A DNA stretch of 54,136 nt, taken from NCBI GenBank assembly GCA_014190895.1, contig BJGV01000008.1, positions 1 through 54,136 of the forward strand, in the 5' to 3' direction. Each line of letters opens with the position of its first letter. Within the stretch, counting starts at the first letter, position 1. Position numbers and translations under genes: made by a program. The DNA comes from Nitrosomonadaceae bacterium (GTDB lineage: Bacteria > Pseudomonadota > Gammaproteobacteria > Burkholderiales > Nitrosomonadaceae). Shown here one piece after another: positions 9,645 to 19,478 of the stretch. The notes under the pieces were generated by a model that worked only from the letters and a program-made list of their open reading frames with translations, did not search any database and was not told where the DNA came from.

Positions 9645-10658
9645 TTATCGATAACCAGCTCGGTCCATTAACTTTACCGCTGTCGTTTGCAGCTCTCCAG
9701 TGATTGCCACATTCATCTGATTATGCTTAAAATTACCCCACGCCGATACTATTGGATCTGGTTTAATTTCTGGGTTAGCTGGGTACTCCATGTTTAAATC
9801 AGCAAATAAATGCTGTGCTTTTTTAGATGACAGAAACTCTAGCAGTTTAATTGCAGCTCGCTCATTCCGAGTATTCTTGATAATGCCAGCACCAGAAATA
9901 TTAACATGAACGCCAGTGCTGGTTTGGTTGGGCCAAAAAATTGCTAACGGAAGAGCTGAATTTTTCTCAATTAAACGCCCATAATAATAGGTATTAACTA
10001 GGGTTACATCACATTTTCCTGCGGCAACAAATTCCATGGCTTTGGTATCGTCGGATAATGGATCGATAGCAAGATTATGAACCCAGCCCTTTATAATTTG
10101 CTCAGTCTTTACTTCACCATGTTCAGCAATCATCATTGCCACCAGTGATTGGTTATATATTTTTTTAGATGTTCGTAAACATAGTCGTCCTCTCCACTTT
10201 GGATCAGCAAGATCTTCATAGGTAGAAAGATCGGAGGATTTTACTTTCTGTGTATTGTAGACAATAGTACGAGCACGTACAGAAAATCCGAACCACTGCC
10301 TCTGTGGGTCTCGTAAATAATCTGGAATATTTTTTTCTAACGTTTCTGACTGCACCTCCTTTAAAAGTCCTTCACGCGCAGCCTCCCACAGATTACCAGC
10401 ATCTGAGGTAATTAACATATCGGCAAGCGTATTCTTTCCCTCCGTTTTTAAGCGCGCAAGAAGTGCACCCTCTTTGTCAGTAACAAATTTAACAAGGATG
10501 CCAGTATCTTTAGTAAAAACATCGAATACCGGTTTAATTAACTGTTCAATACGTGCAGAAAAAACAACTATTTGTTCAGCATGGACTACATTTGTACCAA
10601 ACAAGGTCACGCAGCAAAAAATTACAGTAAAGTAATAATCAAAATAATTTCTCAACAT
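9645..10658 (-). CDS. fbpA: Ferric iron ABC transporter, periplasmic substrate-binding protein (FbpA/FutA type)
   Basis: Class II periplasmic binding protein of 337 residues with a signal peptide; predicted cleavage follows VVHA at residue 27. The mature protein starts EQIVVFSARIE, as FutA/FbpA proteins do. The segment VNTYYYGRL (Y224-Y226) holds the tyrosines that coordinate Fe3+ in this family, and GFSVRARTIVYN near residue 124 is also typical. The ATG is preceded by AAGGA ten bases upstream. It is first in the fbpA-fbpB-fbpC-hemD set, behind a 388-base non-coding stretch that should hold its promoter. I could not find a convincing Fur box, so iron control is expected but not shown. Confidence 0.93.
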   Translation of the reverse strand: MLRNYFDYYFTVIFCCVTLFGTNVVHAEQIVVFSARIEQLIKPVFDVFTKDTGILVKFVTDKEGALLARLKTEGKNTLADMLITSDAGNLWEAAREGLLKEVQSETLEKNIPDYLRDPQRQWFGFSVRARTIVYNTQKVKSSDLSTYEDLADPKWRGRLCLRTSKKIYNQSLVAMMIAEHGEVKTEQIIKGWVHNLAIDPLSDDTKAMEFVAAGKCDVTLVNTYYYGRLIEKNSALPLAIFWPNQTSTGVHVNISGAGIIKNTRNERAAIKLLEFLSSKKAQHLFADLNMEYPANPEIKPDPIVSAWGNFKHNQMNVAITGELQTTAVKLMDRAGYR

Positions 10659-11046
10659 TATTATTTTATCCTTAGAGCATAAGTATGGGTAACTGGAATT
10701 ATCGTACTAAGAAAAATACTGATTACTAGCAAGTAACGTTGCCCTAATTTCAGATAACTTACTAATTATTGGTTTAAATTCTACTAATCTACGCTATATA
10801 TAAACTTTGGGTAGAGACTAATAAAGTTTAATTTCCCGCAAAAGGTTTAACCGCTCCCTCATCCTCATGGAAATTATAGATCTAGATTAATTCATGGTTT
10901 CTTTTATCAGAGTTATTTTATCGAGTACAGGTGCACATAAACATGTCGTAACTAAGAGAATGGTACGCGGCTTTTTCTAAAAAAGTTAAGAGGGCTATAA
11001 TATCTATTAATCTTGTAGCAAAGTCTATTTGCAGAACCGACTTTAC
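10659..11046. other. Gene-free stretch between fbpA and clpA
   Basis: 388 bases between the start of fbpA and the end of clpA, both on the minus strand. It must contain the fbpA promoter and perhaps the end of the clpA transcript. A short AT-only hairpin at 10971-10985 (CTTTTT, CTA, AAAAAG) is the only structure I noticed. I see no open frame with a ribosome binding site, no tRNA-like segment and no clear Fur operator. Confidence 0.5.
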
Positions 11047-13305
11047 TTATGAGACAAATATAGTTTCTTCTTCAAACTGGAGCTCCACTTTGCCATGAAT
11101 ATTTACATCTACGGTTACTTTACCCCCGTTAGCAAGCCGTCCAAATAATAATTCATCTGCTAAGATTCCACGGATAGTGTCTTGAATAAGCCGCGCCATG
11201 GGGCGCGCACCCATAAGAACATCAAATCCATTTTTGACGAGATATTCTTTTAATCGATCAGTGAATATTGCTTCCACTTTCTTCTCATGTAATTGCGTCT
11301 CTAATTGCATAAGGAGTTTATCTATTACACGCAGAATAACATCTCTTTCTAAAGATGCAAAAGAGATAATCGCATCTAACCGATTTCTAAACTCAGGTGA
11401 AAATATCCGTTTAATGTCCTCTATTTCATCACCCATCTGGCTCGATTTAGAAAAACCAATGGGAATCTTGGCAAGTGATGCGGCGCCGGCATTAGTTGTC
11501 ATAATAATTACTACGTTACGGAAGTCTGCTTTGCGTCCATTGTTGTCTGTCAAGGTCCCGTGGTCCATAACCTGCAATAAGATATTAAAGATATCTGGAT
11601 GAGCCTTCTCGATCTCATCCAGTAACAACACCGAATATGGTTGTTTAACAATAGCCCCGGTAAGCAAACCCCCTTGATCGAATCCAACATAGCCCGGTGG
11701 TGCCCCGATTAAACGTGAGACAGTGTGTCGTTCCATATATTCAGACATGTCGAAACGGTGTAAATGAATACCCATTACATAAGCTAATTGACGCGCTACC
11801 TCAGTTTTACCAACTCCAGTTGGGCCGGAAAAAAGGAATGAACCCACTGGCTTTTGTGAATTACCCAAACCACTCCTGGCCATTTTTATGGCAGATGAAA
11901 GAGTATCAATCGCCAAATCTTGACCAAATACCATGGACTTTAAATCACGATTAAGCGTTCTGAGCATACTGCGGTCGTCGCCAGAAACCGTCTGTGACGG
12001 AATATGTGCAATTTTGGCAACAACTTTCTCTATCTCATGCCTACCAATAATCTTACGCTGTTTTGATTTTGATAGAATACGCTGAGCGGCTCCTGCTTGA
12101 TCAATCATATCTATGGCTTTATCCGGTAGATATCGATCATTAATGAAACGTGCCGATAACTCTGCTGCGGTAACAAGTGCAATGGAAGTGTATTTAACGC
12201 CATGATGCTCTTCGTAACGAGATCTTAAACCTCGTAAAATAGCAACGGTCTCTTCCACACTGGGTTCTGGCACATCAATTTTATGGAAGCGCCGCGATAA
12301 AGCACGATCTTTCTCAAAAATTCCACGATATTCACTGTAAGTGGTAGCACCAATACATTTTAACCGACCAGTGTTAAGAACTGGTTTTAGTAGATTGGAT
12401 GCATCAACACTACCACCAGAAGCTGCACCGGCACCAATTAGAGTGTGGATCTCATCTATAAACAGAATAACGTTTGGGTTATCGAGCAATTGCTTTAATA
12501 ATGTTTTCAAACGTTGTTCAAAATCCCCGCGGTACTTTGTGCCCGCTAATAATGCACCCATATCTAGCGCATACACCTGATGCTGAATAAGGGCATCAGG
12601 CACGTCATTTTTGACAATCCGCCACGCTAATCCCTCAGCAATAGCGGTCTTACCTACCCCTGCCTCACCCACCAATAACGGATTATTTTTACGACGGCGA
12701 CACAATGTCTGCATAACCTGTTGCAATTCCTCTCTGCGTCCAATTAATGGATCAATTTTACCCGCTAATGCCTGAGTGTTAAGATTAATGATATAACTTT
12801 CAGGTCCGCTACCTGCGCTTGCATCTCCTGCAATGTTCCCCTCACTTTCAGCTTCGACACTCTCATTTGGCAGTTTTTCCCCGATACCATGAGATATATA
12901 ATTCATTACCTCTAGTCGAGTTATGCCTTTCTGATTCAAGAAATAAACTGCGTGAGAATCTTTCTCACCAAATATTGCCACTAAAACATCGGCACCGGTA
13001 ACTTCTTTCTTACCGGAAGATTGAACATGCAAAATCGCGCGCTGGATTACGCGTTGAAACCCCAATGTGGGCTGAGTATTTACATCACCATTGCCACCAA
13101 TAATTGGCGTATTTTCATTAATATGCACCGTTAAAATTTTACGCAAATCATCAATGTCAACTGAACAAGCCCGCAATATCTCTGCGGCAGTTGGGTTATT
13201 GAGCATCGATAGTAATAAACTCTCCACTGTAATAAATTCATAACGTTTTTTTCTTGATTCAACAAATGCTATGTGCAAGCTCACCTCTAGCTCTTGAGCA
13301 ATCAT
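11047..13305 (-). CDS. clpA: ATP-dependent Clp protease ATP-binding subunit ClpA
   Basis: Hexameric AAA+ unfoldase that feeds substrates to ClpP, 752 residues. A Clp N-domain repeat covers about residues 1-140, followed by two ATPase modules: Walker A GEAGVGKT (213-220) with Walker B FIDEIHTLIGAG, and GPTGVGKT (494-501) with LLLDEIEKAHPD. The loop IPIGFSK at about 614-620 carries the IGF tripeptide that docks on ClpP and separates ClpA from ClpB. The start codon is one base after the clpS stop, with GGAGGG inside the clpS end, so translation is probably coupled. clpP is not in the window. Confidence 0.96.
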   Translation of the reverse strand: MIAQELEVSLHIAFVESRKKRYEFITVESLLLSMLNNPTAAEILRACSVDIDDLRKILTVHINENTPIIGGNGDVNTQPTLGFQRVIQRAILHVQSSGKKEVTGADVLVAIFGEKDSHAVYFLNQKGITRLEVMNYISHGIGEKLPNESVEAESEGNIAGDASAGSGPESYIINLNTQALAGKIDPLIGRREELQQVMQTLCRRRKNNPLLVGEAGVGKTAIAEGLAWRIVKNDVPDALIQHQVYALDMGALLAGTKYRGDFEQRLKTLLKQLLDNPNVILFIDEIHTLIGAGAASGGSVDASNLLKPVLNTGRLKCIGATTYSEYRGIFEKDRALSRRFHKIDVPEPSVEETVAILRGLRSRYEEHHGVKYTSIALVTAAELSARFINDRYLPDKAIDMIDQAGAAQRILSKSKQRKIIGRHEIEKVVAKIAHIPSQTVSGDDRSMLRTLNRDLKSMVFGQDLAIDTLSSAIKMARSGLGNSQKPVGSFLFSGPTGVGKTEVARQLAYVMGIHLHRFDMSEYMERHTVSRLIGAPPGYVGFDQGGLLTGAIVKQPYSVLLLDEIEKAHPDIFNILLQVMDHGTLTDNNGRKADFRNVVIIMTTNAGAASLAKIPIGFSKSSQMGDEIEDIKRIFSPEFRNRLDAIISFASLERDVILRVIDKLLMQLETQLHEKKVEAIFTDRLKEYLVKNGFDVLMGARPMARLIQDTIRGILADELLFGRLANGGKVTVDVNIHGKVELQFEEETIFVS

Positions 13306-13306
13306 A

Positions 13307-13618
13307 CTAAGTACCCTCCATCACACACTTGAGCGGATGCTCATGATGTCTAGAAAATTCAATAACCTGTCTAACTTTTGTGATAGCTATATCACTGAAA
13401 TAAATACCACATATGCCTATCCCATCTGTATGAATCTGAAGCATAACTTGCATTGCCTGTTCCTGACTCATGGAGAAAAAGATCTGCAACACTTTCACTA
13501 CGAAATCCATGGGTGTAAAATCATCATTTAATAAAATTACTTTGAACATTGGTGGCGGCCTAAGTTCACTCCTCTCTAATTCCAGCACGGCCTCGTCATG
13601 ACAATCTTTTACTATCAT
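13307..13618 (-). CDS. clpS: ATP-dependent Clp protease adaptor ClpS
   Basis: A 103-residue adaptor that binds the ClpA N-domain and delivers N-degron substrates. The core begins at [20 protein letters not shown]; the paired acidic residues after the Asn and the hydrophobic pocket residues match ClpS. The C-terminal half has [20 protein letters not shown] and ends near [10 protein letters not shown]. It precedes clpA by one base, the common proteobacterial pair. It is divergent from cspA. A sigma-32-like sequence lies about 100 bases upstream. Confidence 0.96.
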   Translation of the reverse strand: MIVKDCHDEAVLELERSELRPPPMFKVILLNDDFTPMDFVVKVLQIFFSMSQEQAMQVMLQIHTDGIGICGIYFSDIAITKVRQVIEFSRHHEHPLKCVMEGT

Positions 13619-13713
13619 TATTTTTTCTTATATTAATCAATAGAGATGAGTGGGGTATTCTGTTATCGTAATCTAATTATAGTTGTAACAAAATTCTAAA
13701 GCACTTTAAAAAA

Positions 13714-13745
13714 GAATGGGGCACTATTTGAATTTAAACTTCAAT
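13714..13745 (-). promoter_or_regulatory. Possible sigma-32 (heat-shock) promoter of clpS-clpA
   Basis: On the minus strand TTGAAG (13739-13744) is followed after 17 bases by CCCCAT (13716-13721) continuing TCT, a good match to the RpoH -10 element CCCCATnT. The -35 half deviates from CTTGAAA in its last base. It lies about 95 bases ahead of clpS. The match is by eye. Confidence 0.35.
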
Positions 13746-13772
13746 ATAGAAATATAGCATAATCATAATTAC

Positions 13773-13801
13773 TTGACTTGGTAGCTTGGGGTGTGTATAA
13801 G
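13773..13801 (+). promoter_or_regulatory. Predicted sigma-70 promoter of cspA
   Basis: TTGACT (13773-13778) and TATAAG (13796-13801) are separated by exactly 17 bases. Transcription from about 13808 would give an untranslated leader of roughly 105 bases, in keeping with the long leaders of cold-shock genes. Confidence 0.6.
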
Positions 13802-13842
13802 AGTCATTGGCGTTTGTCTTCAAGTTTTTTGTAGCATAGGTT

Positions 13843-13912
13843 ACGGCCGTTTGCGATCTTGAAACTCAAACAGTGTTCGGGTTTCCGGCCCGTTTTTTAA
13901 TAGGATAGTAAA
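13843..13912 (+). promoter_or_regulatory. Structured 5' leader of cspA (possible thermosensor or attenuator)
   Basis: Two local hairpins can form. GTTTG (13849-13853) can pair with CAAAC (13867-13871). CGGG (13878-13881) can pair with CCCG (13889-13892), and the latter is followed directly by six Ts (13893-13898), like a weak terminator. An alternative long-range pairing joins ACGGCC (13843-13848) with GGCC-C-GT (13887-13893, one bulge) and would exclude the second hairpin. AGGA at 13902-13905 is the ribosome binding site. The mutually exclusive pairings suggest regulation by temperature, but folding was done by eye. Confidence 0.4.
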
Positions 13913-14116
13913 ATGGCATCAGGTACAGTAAAATGGTTCAATGATTCAAAGGGTTTTGGTTTTATCACTCCAGATGATGGTAGCGAAGATTTATTTGCAC
14001 ACTTCTCCGCAATTAACATGTCAGGATTCAAAACTCTCAAAGAAGGTCAAAAAGTGAGTTTCGAAATTACCCAAGGACCAAAAGGAAAGCAAGCATCAAA
14101 TATTCAAGCTGCCTAA
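13913..14116 (+). CDS. cspA: Cold-shock protein, CspA family
   Basis: A single cold-shock (OB-fold) domain of 67 residues that binds single-stranded RNA and DNA and acts as an RNA chaperone. RNP1 is [11 protein letters not shown] and RNP2 is DLFAHFSAI; the start [18 protein letters not shown] and the end [13 protein letters not shown] are typical. AGGA stands seven bases before the ATG. It is monocistronic, with its own promoter and long leader, and ends at a strong palindromic terminator shared with icd. Family membership is certain; whether it is cold-induced or constitutive cannot be told from the protein. Confidence 0.96.
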   Translation: MASGTVKWFNDSKGFGFITPDDGSEDLFAHFSAINMSGFKTLKEGQKVSFEITQGPKGKQASNIQAA

Positions 14117-14142
14117 TAGTCGTAGATTGATACGATTTTAGA

Positions 14143-14199
14143 CTCATTAACTAAAAACCCCTTTGTCGTTTAACGACAAAGGGGTTTTTAGTTAATGAG
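14143..14199. terminator. 57-base perfect palindrome, bidirectional terminator between cspA and icd
   Basis: Two perfect 28-base arms flank a single central T at 14171. The GC-rich core (CCCCTTTGTCG with CGACAAAGGGG) is flanked by AAAAA on one side and TTTTT on the other, so it reads as a Rho-independent terminator on both strands. It lies 26 bases after the cspA stop and directly abuts the icd stop codon at 14201. Confidence 0.9.
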
Positions 14200-14200
14200 A

Positions 14201-15457
14201 TCAAATCATGCGTTCGACTATCGCCTGACCAAATGCAGAACAAGATACTTCTTTTACTCCAGACATCTGTCGAGCAAAGTCGTAAGTCACAATCTTATCC
14301 TGAATAGTTTTCTCCATTGCATGAATGATTAAGTTTGCTGCCTCAGTCCATTGCATATGTCGCAACATCATCTCTGCTGATAAGATAATAGATCCAGGAT
14401 TAACCTGATTCTTGCCGGCATACTTTGGTGCCGTACCGTGAGTCGCCTCGAACATTGCAGTTGAATCACTAAGATTGGCACCTGGAGCTATACCAATACC
14501 GCCCACTTGAGCCGCTAAAGCATCGGAAATATAATCCCCATTCAAATTTAATGTGGCGATCACATCATATTCTTCTGGACGCAGAAGAATTTGTTGCAGA
14601 AAAGCATCTGCAATCATATCTTTTATGATAATTCCACCGTTTTTTTTCGGCAATTTCATCCATGGCCCTGCATCAAGTAACTCAGCATCAAATTCTTTTA
14701 CTGATAATGCGTAACCCCAATTCTTAAAGGCTCCCTCAGTAAATTTCATAATATTACCCTTATGTACTAAGGTAACTGATTTTCTTCCATTATCTATCGC
14801 ATATTGAATTGCTTTACGCACTAATCGCTCGGTACCGTCTCTCGATACCGGTTTAATGCCAATTCCAGATGTTTGTGGGAAGCGTATTTTTTTGACGCCC
14901 ATGTCGTTTATCAAATAATCAATTATCTTTATTGCCTCTTTTGACTCGGCTTCCCATTCTATTCCGGCGTAAATATCTTCAGAATTTTCACGGAAAATAA
15001 CCATATCCGTTTTTTCAGGATTCTTTAGCGGACTAGGCACGCCCGAGAAATAACGTATCGGCCTAAGGCATATGTATAAATCTAATTCTTGACGTAACGC
15101 AACATTAATTGAACGAATGCCCCCGCCTATGGGTGTTGTCAATGGGCCTTTAATAGAGATCACATACTCTTTCGCAGCTTCCAATGTTTCATTTGGCAAC
15201 CATAAATCCTTGCCGTATACTTTTGTAGCTTTCTCACCAGCATAAATTTCCATCCAATAAATTTTTCGCTTATTGCCGTAGGCTTTACTTACAGAAAAAT
15301 CTACAACTCTTTGCATCACTGGAGTGATATCCACACCAATGCCATCACCCGTAATATACGGAATAATTGGATAATCTGGCACACTCAAAGATGAATCCTT
15401 GTTAACAATAATTTTTTCGCCCTCAAACGGTATCTTAATGTGTTGATACTTCTGCAT
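14201..15457 (-). CDS. icd: NADP-dependent isocitrate dehydrogenase
   Basis: Oxidative decarboxylation of isocitrate to 2-oxoglutarate in the TCA cycle, 418 residues, the usual length of the E. coli-type NADP enzyme. Conserved segments are [12 protein letters not shown] near residue 36, the substrate loop around residue 105 ([20 protein letters not shown], which includes the serine that is phosphorylated in enteric enzymes), [14 protein letters not shown] near residue 150, [19 protein letters not shown] with the Mg-binding aspartates, and [16 protein letters not shown] near residue 339. GGAG precedes the ATG by eight bases. It converges with cspA across the palindromic terminator. Confidence 0.96.
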   Translation of the reverse strand: MQKYQHIKIPFEGEKIIVNKDSSLSVPDYPIIPYITGDGIGVDITPVMQRVVDFSVSKAYGNKRKIYWMEIYAGEKATKVYGKDLWLPNETLEAAKEYVISIKGPLTTPIGGGIRSINVALRQELDLYICLRPIRYFSGVPSPLKNPEKTDMVIFRENSEDIYAGIEWEAESKEAIKIIDYLINDMGVKKIRFPQTSGIGIKPVSRDGTERLVRKAIQYAIDNGRKSVTLVHKGNIMKFTEGAFKNWGYALSVKEFDAELLDAGPWMKLPKKNGGIIIKDMIADAFLQQILLRPEEYDVIATLNLNGDYISDALAAQVGGIGIAPGANLSDSTAMFEATHGTAPKYAGKNQVNPGSIILSAEMMLRHMQWTEAANLIIHAMEKTIQDKIVTYDFARQMSGVKEVSCSAFGQAIVERMI

Positions 15458-15697
15458 AAAGTCTCCAAGAGTATTGTTAGTATTTTTAGATCAGAACACC
15501 ATGTTGCAATATTCTACCCGTGTTTTAGTAGAAAACAGAGATACCTCTCAATGATGGAGGCGTCCCAATTTTGAATCAACCTCCAGGCTGATGAAGAATA
15601 GTGTCTTTTAACTGACAACGAAGCATGTTAAAATTTATACTAATTCCTTTCTATATTTTTATGTCTACTTCTAGAGGAACGCACGACATGAAAACCA

Positions 15698-16065
15698 ATG
15701 ATTACTGTTGCCACAGTTATTGAGCGAAATAAAAAATCTTCATTGGCGAGGGATGCGGAACTACTGACAACGTTCAACTTAATCGGCCTATTAAGCACTT
15801 AGAACCCGATGAGTCCATTCTTCATAATGCCACTTTAATGAGAATTTTCTGACAGTACTCTCATATTAATGACACCACTTACCTACATTTTTCCTATTCC
15901 GGTAACGCCACTCACCATATCTCCAAACATATATTAGATGAAGCTATAATATATGTAACATGACTTGAAATAAATCAAATTCATGAGCGCGTTCATCAGC
16001 ATCGCAGTTCCTTAGTTATGAGATGTACAGAAAATTATTTGGTTAATAAATATTATTTCTCATAA
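15698..16065 (+). pseudogene. nudJ: Decayed NudJ-like Nudix hydrolase (phosphatase) gene
   Basis: The remnant starts MITVATVIERN (frame at 15698), loses one base in the A-run at 15731-15736, and continues in a second frame from 15736: IFIGEGCGTTDNVQLNRPIK, then HLEPDESIL. About 20 residues carrying the Nudix box helix (RExxEE) are missing. The frame continues through two in-frame TGA codons (15850 and 15961; the second replaces an expected Trp), with NDTTYLHFSYSG, LDEAIIYVT, then [16 protein letters not shown], and ends at TAA 16063-16065. These blocks match the NudJ-type protein encoded directly upstream of mnmA in betaproteobacteria. It cannot give an active enzyme. The 240 bases before it, after icd, hold nothing I recognise. 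Confidence 0.8.
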
Positions 16066-16090
16066 ACCTTTACTCATTGCAATTAGACTA

Positions 16091-17170
16091 ATGATCAAAA
16101 AACGTGTTGTAGTGGGCATATCTGGCGGAGTTGACTCGTCTGTGGCGGCGCTAATTCTTAAACAACAGGGCTACGATGTAATTGGTTTGTTTATGAAAAA
16201 TTGGGAGGACGAAGATACTACAGAGTACTGTTCATCGCGACAAGATTTTATCGATGCTGCGTCGGCAACTGATATCATTAACATTCCTTTAGAAATAGTA
16301 AATTTTTCTACTGAATATAAAGAACGAGTATTTGGTCACTTTCTTGCCAAGTACAGAGCAGGTCAGACTCCAAACCCAGATATACTGTGTAATTCTGAGA
16401 TCAAGTTTAAAGCATTTCTAGATTATGCTGTTACTCTTGGCGCCGATTATATTGCCACCGGTCACTATGCCAAAATACGAGAAGTGGGTCGTACTTTTCA
16501 ATTACTAAAAGGTGAGGATGGCAACAAAGACCAGAGTTATTTTCTTTATCGTCTTAATCAAAAACAATTAGCAAAAACACTATTCCCTATAGGTCATCTC
16601 TATAAAAGCGAAGTACGCAGAATTGCTCAGGACTTTAAATTATCTAATTTTGCCAAGAAGGATAGTACAGGCATCTGTTTTATTGGTGAGCGTCCATTTC
16701 GGGATTTTCTTGGCCGTTATCTGCCACATAACCCAGGGGAGATAAAAACTCTGGAGGGTATGGTGATTGGAGAGCATGCCGGTCTGATGTATCACACAAT
16801 TGGTCAACGACAAGGATTAAGAATTGGTGGAACCAAGGGGGGAAATGATGAGCCATGGTATGTGTCAGGTAAGGACATAAAACATAATATTTTAACTGTA
16901 GTACAGGGTCATAATCACCCAAAATTATTCCAACAAACTATTACCGCCACTGATTTAACATGGATAAACGGTGAAGAACCTAAACAACAATGGGTTTATA
17001 CTGCTAAAATCCGTTACCGTCAACCCGATACGCCCTGTTCTATTACAGATATTAAGAATGGGAAGTGTAGTATTGAATTTGCTCAACCGCAATGGGCGAT
17101 AGCGCCAGGACAATCAGTGGTGATCTACGAAAGCAAGGTCTGTTTAGGTGGAGGGGAGATTGAAAGTTAA
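16091..17170 (+). CDS. mnmA: tRNA-specific 2-thiouridylase MnmA
   Basis: Thiolates uridine 34 of tRNA-Lys, -Glu and -Gln, using sulfur relayed from IscS through the Tus proteins. The 359-residue protein starts with the PP-loop ATP site [15 protein letters not shown]. The catalytic cysteine pair is in [12 protein letters not shown] (about C101) and [10 protein letters not shown] (about C196). TGHYAKI near residue 125 and a C-terminal beta-barrel follow ([26 protein letters not shown]). It starts 25 bases after the nudJ remnant, whose loss has left mnmA without an obvious ribosome binding site. Confidence 0.97.
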   Translation: MIKKRVVVGISGGVDSSVAALILKQQGYDVIGLFMKNWEDEDTTEYCSSRQDFIDAASATDIINIPLEIVNFSTEYKERVFGHFLAKYRAGQTPNPDILCNSEIKFKAFLDYAVTLGADYIATGHYAKIREVGRTFQLLKGEDGNKDQSYFLYRLNQKQLAKTLFPIGHLYKSEVRRIAQDFKLSNFAKKDSTGICFIGERPFRDFLGRYLPHNPGEIKTLEGMVIGEHAGLMYHTIGQRQGLRIGGTKGGNDEPWYVSGKDIKHNILTVVQGHNHPKLFQQTITATDLTWINGEEPKQQWVYTAKIRYRQPDTPCSITDIKNGKCSIEFAQPQWAIAPGQSVVIYESKVCLGGGEIES

Positions 17171-17259
17171 AGTGTAAAGAATTTAAAACATATCGATCTT
17201 TGATCACCTGACATACGTTTCAATAGTCTACGGACCTATGCTAGAATCAGACAATATAA

Positions 17260-18672
<1,413 letters not shown>

Positions 18673-18762
18673 CTTTTACTTCTTTATTCTACTGACTCTC
18701 GGGTCTACTATCATTCCGAAGAGAACGCTCCATTAAAGCCCGCATTTAATTTCCTTTCCGAT

Positions 18763-18790
18763 CTTGAAATTAGAAAAAACATCCCAATTA
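18763..18790 (+). promoter_or_regulatory. Predicted sigma-32 (heat-shock) promoter of grpE-dnaK-dnaJ
   Basis: CTTGAAA (18763-18769), a perfect RpoH -35 element, is followed after 13 bases by CCCAATTA (18783-18790), close to CCCCATnT. It lies 28 bases ahead of the grpE start. No CIRCE inverted repeat (HrcA operator) is visible in front of grpE, dnaK or dnaJ, so heat control appears to be by sigma-32. Confidence 0.6.
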
Positions 18791-18817
18791 TCTTTACACA
18801 GAAATTAGGAGAACACT

Positions 18818-19396
18818 ATGCAAAATTCACAGGATATTCAATCAGATAGTCCAGAACTAACAGTCGGTTTAGAGGAGACTTCTACGTCAGAAATTTCTGA
18901 GCACCATGTTACGGAATCATCTGTAGAAACCATGCCCGATCTAGAACAACTACTAGAAAAAACTAAACTTGATGCCGCTGAAAATTATGATGCTTGGCTG
19001 CGTGCCAAGGCTGATGTAGATAATATGCGAAAACGTGCTCAAGTCGACATTAGTAATGCCCATAAATATGCTATCGAAAATTTCTCTACTGAATTACTTA
19101 TGGTGATGGATAGCCTAGAAGCTGCTCTAGCAGTGAAGGACGCAGCCGTTGCAGACTTTAAAAACGGGATGGAATTAACACTTAAACAGCTCACCACTGT
19201 TTTTGATAAGTTTAATATTAAAACAATTAATCCGAATGGTGAAAAATTTGATCCTCATCAACATCAGGCCGTATGCACAGTAGATTCTGACCTACCTCCT
19301 AACGTCGTAACGCATGTGATGCAAAAAGGCTACATTCTGAATGACCGAATCATCCGCCCCGCATTAGTGACGGTTTCTAAATCTAAAGGGGCTTGA
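18818..19396 (+). CDS. grpE: Nucleotide exchange factor GrpE
   Basis: Releases ADP from DnaK and so drives the chaperone cycle. The 192-residue protein has an acidic, disordered N terminus of about 40 residues, a long coiled-coil helix (about 42-90, with LRAKADVDNMRKRAQVDI), a short helical region, and the C-terminal beta domain ending GYILNDRIIRPALVTVSK. A strong ribosome binding site (AGGAGA) precedes the ATG. It is first in grpE-dnaK-dnaJ, behind a predicted heat-shock promoter. Confidence 0.96.
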   Translation: MQNSQDIQSDSPELTVGLEETSTSEISEHHVTESSVETMPDLEQLLEKTKLDAAENYDAWLRAKADVDNMRKRAQVDISNAHKYAIENFSTELLMVMDSLEAALAVKDAAVADFKNGMELTLKQLTTVFDKFNIKTINPNGEKFDPHQHQAVCTVDSDLPPNVVTHVMQKGYILNDRIIRPALVTVSKSKGA

Positions 19397-19478
19397 AATT
19401 CAAGATTAGATCCCCATTTTAAATACTAAATAAATTATCTCTATATGCAGTATTAAACCAAAAAAGGACTAGAGGATT

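Noticed and set aside
10659-11046. Fur box controlling fbpA
   Set aside because: No sequence close to GATAATGATAATCATTATC was found upstream of fbpA; AT-rich partial matches are not significant.
18673-19478. CIRCE/HrcA operator in front of grpE or dnaK
   Set aside because: No TTAGCACTC-N9-GAGTGCTAA-like inverted repeat is present; a sigma-32-type promoter fits better.
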